From Candidatus Solincola jinzensis (GTDB lineage: Bacteria > Actinomycetota > Geothermincolia > Geothermincolales > RBG-13-55-18): 5,459 nt of DNA. Numbering within the stretch: position 1 is the first letter of the stretch; every line of letters starts with the position of its first letter. The stretch spans positions 1 to 5,459 of the forward strand of contig JACVJG010000237.1 of the NCBI GenBank assembly GCA_015711875.1, read 5' to 3'. The notes beneath the pieces were generated by a model. The model was not told where the DNA came from. It did no database searches and worked only from the letters and a program-made list of their open reading frames with translations. This document shows positions 1-5,459 of the stretch, piece after piece. A program made the position numbers and the translations under genes.

Positions 1-165
1 ACCAATCTATGTGGCGGTGAAAAACCTACAGCAGCTAAGGCCAGCAAGAGCGCGCCTCCATGTTTTGCGCTACCTGCGGCATGGAGAAAACGGGGCTCCA
101 GTGAGACGAACGATATCGGGATCAAAGGCCGATCGCTCTGGCCATTACCTCTATTGCAGGCGGCT
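1..165. other. Left flank without a convincing gene; possible zinc-ribbon remnant at 60-104
   Basis: This is the region downstream of the protease. I see no strong rho-independent terminator; the best candidate is a weak four-base GGCC stem near 128-144. On the plus strand an ATG at 60 reads MFCATCGMEKTGLQ and then stops at 102. Past the stop the same frame gives RPIALAITSIAGG, which is hydrophobic. A start MFC..CG followed by a membrane segment is typical of small zinc-ribbon membrane proteins, so this could be a scrap of one. Only one CxxC pair is present and there is no ribosome binding site, so chance is a real alternative. Confidence 0.2.
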
Positions 166-2706
166 CTATCCAGGCTGGAACACGCCCAAGGCACCGGTGC
201 CCCCCTCCTTGTCCGACCAGTATATGGCCCTTTCCACCACCAGGGGTTGGTCGGACCTCACCAGCACGGAGGCGTCACGCTCGGGGTCGACCTGGTTGGC
301 GAACACCGTCTGGCGCGCCCCGGGCCCCACCTCGAGGGAGTATTCGTGACTGCTTCCATCCGGCCCCATGAAAGTCAAGCCCACATGGGCTACCTCTTCG
401 CTGACGTTGGCCAGGAGCACGTACTCCTGGAAACCCCAGGCGGTGGTGCCCTCGGCGAGGTACCAGGTATAAGAAGCGGTCATGGACCCCTCGCTGCAAT
501 GCGCTCCCGCGCGTGACCTCGAGCCGCTCGGCCAGTACATGGCGCGCTCCGCGATCACCGGCACGTCGGACCTGAGAAACGTAGACACGTCGCTTCCCGG
601 GACCACCTCCGCGACGTTGAGGGTATAGCGCGACAACGGCGGCACGCTGTAGAAATAGAGCACCTGGCTGCCGTCCGGCTTCATGAACTCGAAGGTCAGG
701 TTGGCCGTGGAGGGGGCGGGGTTCTGCACCAGGACGTATTCCTCGAAGCCCCAGGCGGTGGTACCCTCGGCCAGGTACCAGGTGGAAGAACCCTCGGTGA
801 CCCCCAGGGTGGCATGCCCGACGTCCCTCCCACCCCAGTACATGGCGCGCTCCGCCACCACCGGCCGGTCGGCGTGCACGTGGGTGGAGACATCGCTGGA
901 GGGCACGAGGGAGTTCACGTTTACGGTGAGGCGGGAGTAGGCAGGCATGTGGTAGGCGTGCTCCTGGGTGTCACCGCCGGGCTTCATGAAGGTCACCTGC
1001 AAAGATGCGGGGTCGGGGTTGGGGTTCTGCACCAGCACGTATTCCTCGAAGCCCCAGGCGGTGGTGCCCTCGGCCAGGTACCAGTCCTGCGCCGGGCGTG
1101 ATTGCGAGTCATTGCGGTACACGGTCACCTTGCCATCTCCGCTGGAGGAGAAAGAAGTCCCGGACGCCACCGCCCGCACGGTTATCTCGCTGGCCCCCGT
1201 CCCCAGCTCGGAGAGGTCCCATGAACCGAAGGTGTGGCTGACGGAGCTCGCCGGAACGGGTAGGGCATAGCTGTCAACCAGTTCCCCGTTCACCCACAAT
1301 TCCAGGTCAGTGATATTCGCCCCGTTCACTTTCGCGCTGGCGGCCACCTTGCCCGAATCCGGGTATGAATACCCCGGTGGGCTGGTGATGGTGACCACGG
1401 GCGATCGCAGCGAGGCGCTGGCGTCCAGCAGGCCCCAGCCATAATACTGGTCGTATCCCGGCGACCCGAGATCGCGGGCACCGCTCCTCAGGCGTTGCCA
1501 TATCTCCTCCGTGGATGCACCCGGGTACTGCGCCAGCAGCAGCAAAGCCGCGGCTGACACGTGCGGGGTGGCCTCGGAGGTGCCAGACCCGCGTTTGTAA
1601 CCCCCTCCAGGCACGGGGCCTATGATCTGCTCTCCCGGCGCCACCAGGTCCACGCTGGAATTGTGATTGGAGAAGTAAGAGCGATCGCCGGATTGGTCCG
1701 TGGAACCCACTCCGATCACGTGTGGGAGCCCGGCGGGGTAATTCATCCTCTCATCCCCCTCGTTTCCGGCCGCCGCCACCATCACGCAGCCGCGGGAATG
1801 GGCGTAAGCGACTGCCTCCGCCAGCTCCTGGGAGTATACGGCGGAGGTGAGGCTCATGTTTATGACCTCCGCGCCGTAATTGGCCGCATGCATGATGCTG
1901 TTCACCACGCTTTCCAGGTCTCCCTCGCCTTTCACTCCCAGGGCCTTGAGGGGCATGATGCGGGCCCGCCAGTCCAGGCCGGCCAGGCCGGTCCCATTGT
2001 CCGAGTTGGCGCAGGCCATCCCCGCCACCATGGTGCCGTGGCCGTTGTCGTCCCAGGGGTCGGGATCCCGGTTGAAATAATCCCATCCCCCGTCGCGGCG
2101 CCCGGAAAGGTCGGGGTGGGTGTAATCCATCCCCGTGTCCACCACCGCCACCGTGAGCTCCGCGGAGCCCCTCTGCAGATCCCACGCCGCCGGCGCCCTC
2201 ACCCCGTACTCCCCGCGGAGGTTCCACTGCTGGATGTAGAGGGGGTCGTCGGGCACGGTCTCCGCGGCGCGGAAGACGGTGTTGGGCTCCGCCAGCCTCA
2301 CCAGGGGCGAGGACAGCAGCCGCCTCGCGGCCTCCAGCTCATCGACTCCCGGGAGGAGGCGCAGGCGCACCGCCGGCGCCGCCGGTTGCCCCTCGAGGAG
2401 AGCGGCGGCCGCTGCCTGCACCGGCTCCAGCATCCACGCGAAATCCCTACGTAGCACATCCAGACTCTCGCGGGAGGGCCGCTCGAGCATCACCACCACT
2501 TCCCCCGGCCGGTACCCGCTTTCCGGGTAATTGGCGGCCGTCAACCTGCCCATGAGGGTGGATTTCGCCCCGCTGTTTATCCGTCCGAGCATGGGCTTGC
2601 CCGTTGATCCGGCCGACGCTAAGGGAAGGCCCGCCGCCATGCATGCCAGGCAGGCGACAAACGTAAGGAGCGCCGTTTTTCCGCATCTTCCCGCCAGCCC
2701 GTTCAC
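166..2706 (-). CDS. Secreted S8-family (subtilisin-like) serine protease with three C-terminal WYLAEGTT repeats
   Basis: An exported serine endopeptidase of 846 residues. Residues 1-32 form a signal peptide (Arg and Lys early, a hydrophobic core, a likely cut after ASA). Residues 33 to about 150 resemble the prodomain of fervidolysin-like subtilases. The catalytic domain spans about 153-435: Asp190 in VAVVDTGMD, His223 in NGHGTMVAG, oxyanion Asn315 in AAAGNEG and nucleophile Ser377 in GTSEATPH, so the triad is complete. The usual Met after GTS is Glu. A bacterial Ig-like domain follows (about 436-530), then three 83-residue repeats (542-624, 643-725, 748-830). I see no membrane anchor or sorting signal at the C-terminus, so it is probably released or held by the repeats. 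The start is GTG, chosen because AAAGGAAG lies nine bases upstream and the signal peptide begins there; the nearby upstream ATG is out of frame. The substrate is unknown. Confidence 0.93.
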   Translation of the reverse strand: MNGLAGRCGKTALLTFVACLACMAAGLPLASAGSTGKPMLGRINSGAKSTLMGRLTAANYPESGYRPGEVVVMLERPSRESLDVLRRDFAWMLEPVQAAAAALLEGQPAAPAVRLRLLPGVDELEAARRLLSSPLVRLAEPNTVFRAAETVPDDPLYIQQWNLRGEYGVRAPAAWDLQRGSAELTVAVVDTGMDYTHPDLSGRRDGGWDYFNRDPDPWDDNGHGTMVAGMACANSDNGTGLAGLDWRARIMPLKALGVKGEGDLESVVNSIMHAANYGAEVINMSLTSAVYSQELAEAVAYAHSRGCVMVAAAGNEGDERMNYPAGLPHVIGVGSTDQSGDRSYFSNHNSSVDLVAPGEQIIGPVPGGGYKRGSGTSEATPHVSAAALLLLAQYPGASTEEIWQRLRSGARDLGSPGYDQYYGWGLLDASASLRSPVVTITSPPGYSYPDSGKVAASAKVNGANITDLELWVNGELVDSYALPVPASSVSHTFGSWDLSELGTGASEITVRAVASGTSFSSSGDGKVTVYRNDSQSRPAQDWYLAEGTTAWGFEEYVLVQNPNPDPASLQVTFMKPGGDTQEHAYHMPAYSRLTVNVNSLVPSSDVSTHVHADRPVVAERAMYWGGRDVGHATLGVTEGSSTWYLAEGTTAWGFEEYVLVQNPAPSTANLTFEFMKPDGSQVLYFYSVPPLSRYTLNVAEVVPGSDVSTFLRSDVPVIAERAMYWPSGSRSRAGAHCSEGSMTASYTWYLAEGTTAWGFQEYVLLANVSEEVAHVGLTFMGPDGSSHEYSLEVGPGARQTVFANQVDPERDASVLVRSDQPLVVERAIYWSDKEGGTGALGVFQPG
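217..465 (-). repeat. Protease C-terminal repeat 3 (residues 748-830)
   Basis: The third 83-residue module keeps WYLAEGTTAWGF, FMGPDG, RSDQP and VERAIYW but is the most diverged in between. After it the protein ends with GALGVFQPG, which matches the linker that follows repeat 1. The protein therefore stops just where a fourth repeat would begin, which looks like a natural domain boundary and not a truncation. Confidence 0.83.
532..780 (-). repeat. Protease C-terminal repeat 2 (residues 643-725)
   Basis: This is the second 83-residue module, again from WYLAEGTTAWGFEEYVL to VIAERAMYW. An 18-residue linker (GGRDVGHATLGVTEGSST) joins it to repeat 1 and a 22-residue linker containing GAHCSEG joins it to repeat 3. 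The shared pattern G-A/H, then a hydrophobic stretch, then WYLAEG suggests that the true repeating unit includes the linker and is about 101-105 residues long. Confidence 0.85.
718..780 (-). repeat. 63-bp near-identical DNA direct repeat (copy A; copy B at 1021-1083)
   Basis: The 63 bases at 718-780 match those at 1021-1083 with only two differences, by eye. They encode the opening of repeats 2 and 1 of the protease. The matching part of repeat 3 (about 417-465) is clearly more diverged. Identity this high at the DNA level, with the rest of the two modules much less similar, points to recent duplication or gene conversion within the gene. Confidence 0.8.
835..1083 (-). repeat. Protease C-terminal repeat 1 (residues 542-624)
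   Basis: This is an 83-residue module running from WYLAEGTTAWGFEEYVL to VVAERAMYW. It aligns without gaps to the next two modules and shares roughly 60 percent of its residues with repeat 2; the first 21 residues are identical. The FMKPGG turn in the middle and the aromatic ends suggest a beta-sandwich. This fold is inferred from the alternating hydrophobic pattern, not from a known structure. Confidence 0.85.
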
Positions 2707-3372
2707 TTCATCCCGCTTCCTTTCTCCCCCCTTCTCCTCATCCGCGCTTCAGTCCCCAGTCTCATATCGGCAAAGGTCGGACGATCATGCCTACCCGCGT
2801 CGAAATGCCGGCCTCCATGATCTCAGACATGCTGGCCTCCAGCGGGGAGATGAGAACCCGCCGGATCGCCGTCCCCACATCGGCGGGCAGGCGAGCGTTT
2901 CCGGTTTCATGGCCGAGCCACTCTTTTCCACGCCTCCCCACTCTCCAGGGATCAAGCCGGGTTAACTCGCCATTCCTGTTCCTTTTCCTCTCTACGTTTA
3001 ACGGTCCGGAGTCCGATATATTGCGCTCTTTTCACATCCATAAAGCCAAGGGAATATCGGCATCAAAGCGACCTCGGGAGGCGAAGGCGTAAGGGTCGCG
3101 CCGCCTCCGCCCGCCGTGGGTAGAAGAGCTGCCATTCCCACGCGCTCTCACCCGTCTCGACCCAGCCGATCGTCCGAATGATCCCATGTTAAGGCCATTA
3201 GCGACCCTGGCAACGCAGATCTGTCCCTGTCTACCCCGAGCCCGCTTTGCGACCCGTGGCGACCACGGATGTGCTCGGACCTCCGCCACCCCGCCCGGGT
3301 CGGCGCCAGGAAGGGTGGACCATGGCCACGCATCCCCTTCCTTTACCTCCTCGACGACCGGGGCCCGGGGCA
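2707..3372. other. 666-bp stretch between murA and the protease with no recognised gene
   Basis: Nothing here matches a family I recognise, and no tRNA or clear terminator is visible. Two minus-strand open frames deserve mention. One starts with an ATG that overlaps the murA stop (TGATG, 3371-3375) and runs 113 codons to a stop at 3032. The other is open from about 3031 to a stop at 2762, with a possible GTG start at 2939-2941. Its C-terminal part, with SPLEASMSEIMEAGISTRVG, looks protein-like, but so does the opposite strand, as often happens in GC-rich DNA. The stretch nearest the protease (2707-2765) holds its purine-rich leader. No strong promoter for the protease was found. Confidence 0.4.
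2716..2723 (-). promoter_or_regulatory. Ribosome binding site of the S8 protease
   Basis: On the minus strand the sequence AAAGGAAG ends nine bases before the GTG at 2706. It lies at the end of a longer purine-rich tract that reaches about 2743. It supports the GTG start over the next in-frame ATG (codon 23), which would cut into the signal peptide. Confidence 0.6.
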
Positions 3373-4635
3373 TCAGTCCACCGTCTCCCTGCGTATATCG
3401 GCGCCCAGAGAGGATAGCTTTTCCTCCAACCTCTCGTAACCGCGGTCGATGTGATGGATATCCAGGACATGCGTCTCCCCCTCCGCCGCAAGTCCTGCGA
3501 GGACAAGGGCCGCTCCGGCGCGAAGGTCGGGAGCGCTCACCTCCGCCCCGCTCAGCCTCCCCACACCCTTCACCACGGCGTGATGGCCTTCGATGGTGAT
3601 ATCGCACCCCATGCGGTTGAGCTCATCCACGAACATGAAGCGGCTCTCGAAGACGTTCTCGGTGATCACGCTGATCCCCTCCGCCAGGCTGAGGAGTACC
3701 ATCATCTGGGGCTGCATGTCGGTGGGGAAGCCGGGGTAAGGGAGGGTGGCCAGGTCCACGGAACGGTAAACGCCACCGCCCTTGACCTTTATGCCTTCCC
3801 CCATCACCTCTATACCCACCCCCGCGTCGCGCAGCTTCTCCAGCGGCATCCCCAGGTGTCCGGGGTCCGCGCCCTCGATCAACACCTCCCCACCCGCCAC
3901 CGCGGCGGCCACCGCCAGGGTCCCCGCCTCGATACGGTCCCCGATAGCGGTGTGCACGGCCCCGCGCAGCGGCGTGGGCCCCGTGACCTCCACCACCGGG
4001 CTGCCCGCTCCCTCTATGCACGCGCCCATGGAAACCAGGAAGGAGATGAGGTCCTGTATCTCGGGCTCGCGGGCGGCGTTCTCTATGCGTGTCACGCCCT
4101 CCGCCCCCACCGCCGCCATCACCAGGTTCTCGGTGGCGCCCACGCTGGGGAAATCGAGGACGATATGCGCCCCCCTCAGCCGGGAGGCACGGGCATGCAC
4201 GTAGCCATGCTCGGTGGTTATCTCCGCGCCCATCTCCGCCAGCCCCTTGAGGTGCATGTCTATCTTGCGCGAGCCGATGTTACACCCACCGGGTATGGCG
4301 ACCCTCGCCTCGCCCCAGCGCGCCACCAGGGGACCCAGGACGATGATGGAAGCGCGCATGCGCCTGACCAGGTGATACGGCGCCTCCCGGGACGCGAACT
4401 CCCCGGCCTTGATGCGCAGCGATCCGTCGGTCCTCTCCACCTCCGCCCCCAGGTGCTGCAGCACCTCGGACATTATCTCGACGTCCGCTATACGCGGGGC
4501 GTTATGTATCACGCATTCCTCGGGGGTGAGCAGGCTGGCGGCCATGAGCTTGAGCACTGAGTTCTTGGCCCCGCCCACGCGCACCTTACCCCGCAGGGGC
4601 TTTCCTCCCGTGACCACGAACTTGCTCTCTCCCAT
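3373..4635 (-). CDS. murA: UDP-N-acetylglucosamine 1-carboxyvinyltransferase (MurA)
   Basis: MurA transfers the enolpyruvyl group of phosphoenolpyruvate to UDP-GlcNAc, the first committed step of peptidoglycan synthesis, in the cytoplasm. The 420-residue length matches the family (E. coli 419). Signature residues are present: Lys24-Asn25 in GGAKNS, Arg94 in RRMRAS, the catalytic Cys118 in PGGCNIGSRK with Arg123, Asp306 in YPGFPTDMQ, Arg372 in DLRAGAALV and Arg398 in HIDRGYE. These line up with E. coli Lys22, Asn23, Arg91, Cys115, Arg120, Asp305, Arg371 and Arg397. Cys rather than Asp at the active site is the form that fosfomycin alkylates, so the enzyme is predicted to be sensitive. The start is fixed by the standard N-terminus (KFVVTGGKPLRGKVRV) although no Shine-Dalgarno sequence precedes it. 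No operon partner is recognisable on either side. Confidence 0.97.
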   Translation of the reverse strand: MGESKFVVTGGKPLRGKVRVGGAKNSVLKLMAASLLTPEECVIHNAPRIADVEIMSEVLQHLGAEVERTDGSLRIKAGEFASREAPYHLVRRMRASIIVLGPLVARWGEARVAIPGGCNIGSRKIDMHLKGLAEMGAEITTEHGYVHARASRLRGAHIVLDFPSVGATENLVMAAVGAEGVTRIENAAREPEIQDLISFLVSMGACIEGAGSPVVEVTGPTPLRGAVHTAIGDRIEAGTLAVAAAVAGGEVLIEGADPGHLGMPLEKLRDAGVGIEVMGEGIKVKGGGVYRSVDLATLPYPGFPTDMQPQMMVLLSLAEGISVITENVFESRFMFVDELNRMGCDITIEGHHAVVKGVGRLSGAEVSAPDLRAGAALVLAGLAAEGETHVLDIHHIDRGYERLEEKLSSLGADIRRETVD

Positions 4636-4644
4636 AACAAGGAG

Positions 4645-4653
4645 ATGATATCA
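4645..4653 (-). promoter_or_regulatory. Candidate extended -10 promoter for murA, implying a leaderless transcript
   Basis: Read on the minus strand this is TGATATCAT: the extended element TGn followed by TATCAT, one base from the TATAAT consensus. Nine bases separate it from the murA ATG, so transcription would start within about three bases of the start codon. The absence of a Shine-Dalgarno sequence agrees with this. No good -35 box is visible, which extended -10 promoters tolerate. Confidence 0.4.
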
Positions 4654-4708
4654 CCCGCGACTCCGCCACCGACAGCCCGGCATCGGCTCGCTCAAGGAAA
4701 AAGCTCTC

Positions 4709-4717
4709 TGGTATGAT
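4709..4717 (+). promoter_or_regulatory. Candidate extended -10 promoter facing the IPT/TIG remnant
   Basis: TGGTATGAT on the plus strand fits TGn plus a hexamer one base from TATAAT. A transcript would begin near 4724, about 50 bases before the first ATG of the remnant. The -35 region (near 4689-4694) is poor and no ribosome binding site follows, so this may be a relic or chance. Confidence 0.25.
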
Positions 4718-4775
4718 CGCGTCACGCAAAGCTCTGAGGCTCCTGAAGAACGTCTGTTTCGATTATCTCCCATGA

Positions 4776-5459
4776 ATGATGAGCCTCCGGGATGAGCACC
4801 CCAGGCATCATCTCGAGACTATGGCGACGCTGTCCGGAAAAAAGCAGGCAACACATGGCGGAACGACCATGCGCATCGCCAACGCTGGATGCGACTGGGT
4901 GGCCACGTCGGGCGGCATCGACGCGGGCATCCAAGCCGTGCGGGATCCGGGGAACGTCGTGACCATAACCGGTTGCGGCTTCGGGGAAGCGCGGGGGGCG
5001 GGCACTGTGATCTTCGATGCAAACCCGGCACAGGATATCTTATAGTGCCTATCCTGGGCGCGTCACCGCATGGTGGCAAGAATCCCCTCCTTCGAGCCAG
5101 GAAGAAGTCGGTCGCGATAATCCCTCCCCTGCGTCATCTCTGCCTATCGGCGCCGAAGATCACCGCCACCGACTGGTTTAAGTCGGTAACGGTAAGCGCC
5201 TCATACGGCAACTCCGACCGTTCGGCTTTCACGCACCTTGGCCTCTGCGCGATCGCAGTGACCCTCGGCAGGCGACGCAGCGCACCCTGGCCCTGAACCT
5301 GGAGGTAACCGGAACCGGCCTCGAGCCCGGCGCCAGGGTGGAGATGAAAAGGGGCGATGCCCTCCTCGTGGCCACAACGTGCAGGTGACGTCGAATAGGC
5401 GCCTCACCCGCAGCTAGGGCTCTTCGTCGTAGAGCCCGGCGCCCATAGCCTGGCGGTAA
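4776..5459 (+). pseudogene. Decayed gene for an IPT/TIG-domain surface protein (continues past the right edge)
   Basis: Pieces of Ig-like domains follow one another in order but in different frames. From 4776 one frame reads to NVVTITGCGFGEARGAGTV, a classic IPT/TIG opening, hits TAG at 5043, and continues in the same frame with SWARHRMVARIPSFEPG. Near 5102 the match moves to another frame (KKSVAIIPP, then SVTVSASYGNSDRSAF, an IPT-like ending). Near 5257 it moves again, to SDPRQATQRTLALNLEVTG then TGLEPGARVEMKRGDALLVAT, the start of a second domain. It moves at 5374 to NVQVTSNRRLT and near 5406 to GLFVVEPGAHSLAV, which runs off the window. Each move fits loss of one base. No signal peptide or ribosome binding site is seen, so the N-terminus is probably lost too. 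Such domains usually serve in adhesion or cell-surface proteins. Assembly errors are the main alternative. Confidence 0.62.
5162..5193. repeat. Imperfect inverted repeat (11 paired bases) inside the remnant
   Basis: ACCGACT at 5168-5174 pairs perfectly with AGTCGGT at 5181-5187 around the six-base loop GGTTTA. Beyond a two-by-two mismatch (CC against AA), ACCG at 5162-5165 pairs with CGGT at 5190-5193. No T-run follows on either strand, so it is not a typical terminator. It lies between the two Ig-like domain pieces. Confidence 0.5.

Noticed and set aside
128..144. GGCC...GGCC stem followed by TTT on the minus strand, as a protease terminator
   Set aside because: The stem has only four pairs with a nine-base loop and only three T's follow, too weak to call.
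1561..2454. Long plus-strand open frame (297 codons) opposite the protease
   Set aside because: It is exactly antisense to the catalytic domain, is rich in His, Gly and Arg as such shadows are, and matches no family; the minus-strand frame has the full catalytic triad.
2643..2661. Lipobox in the protease signal peptide (Cys19, Cys22)
   Set aside because: The residues before each Cys (F-V-A and C-L-A) do not fit the lipobox, and a good signal peptidase I site (ASA) follows.
3451..4560. Long plus-strand open frame (369 codons) opposite murA
   Set aside because: It is antisense to an unmistakable murA; its His- and Arg-rich composition is that of a complementary-strand shadow in GC-rich DNA.
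4641..4650. AAGGAG-like sequence on the plus strand before ATGATA as a ribosome binding site of a plus-strand gene
   Set aside because: The ATG follows with no spacing and the frame ends after 23 codons; the same bases are better explained as the minus-strand -10 of murA.
4751..4775. TTTCGATT as a tRNA T-loop
   Set aside because: The flanking bases do not form a T-stem and no anticodon or acceptor stem could be found around it.

Overview
The window reads as GC-rich bacterial chromosome (most third codon positions are G or C). Two intact genes lie on the minus strand, and a decayed surface-protein gene lies on the plus strand. The C-terminal repeats of the protease, each opening with WYLAEGTTAWGF and closing with ERAMYW, are of a kind I associate with secreted proteins of uncultivated Actinomycetota from hot-spring and subsurface metagenomes (Geothermincolia-like). 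That placement comes from memory of the motif and is not proven here.

Layout from left to right: a 165-base flank with no convincing gene; a secreted subtilisin-family (S8) serine protease on the minus strand (166-2706); a 666-base stretch without a recognisable gene (2707-3372); murA, the first committed enzyme of peptidoglycan synthesis, on the minus strand (3373-4635); a 140-base divergent spacer (4636-4775) with a possible extended -10 element facing each way; and from 4776 to the right edge a plus-strand gene remnant. The remnant encodes recognisable IPT/TIG-like (Ig-fold) surface domains, but they are broken by one in-frame stop and by four reading-frame changes that all go in the same direction.

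The two intact genes do not form an obvious pathway. MurA works in the cytoplasm on cell-wall precursors. The protease is exported and probably acts outside the cell. The protease and the remnant share a theme of modular exported surface proteins, but nothing shows that they work together. I do not see a CRISPR array, tRNA, rRNA, transposase, toxin-antitoxin pair or defence island, and I do not claim a new system. The points most worth checking are the same-direction frame changes in the IPT/TIG remnant, the likely leaderless start of murA, the three equal-length repeats of the protease, and two unexplained open frames between the intact genes.
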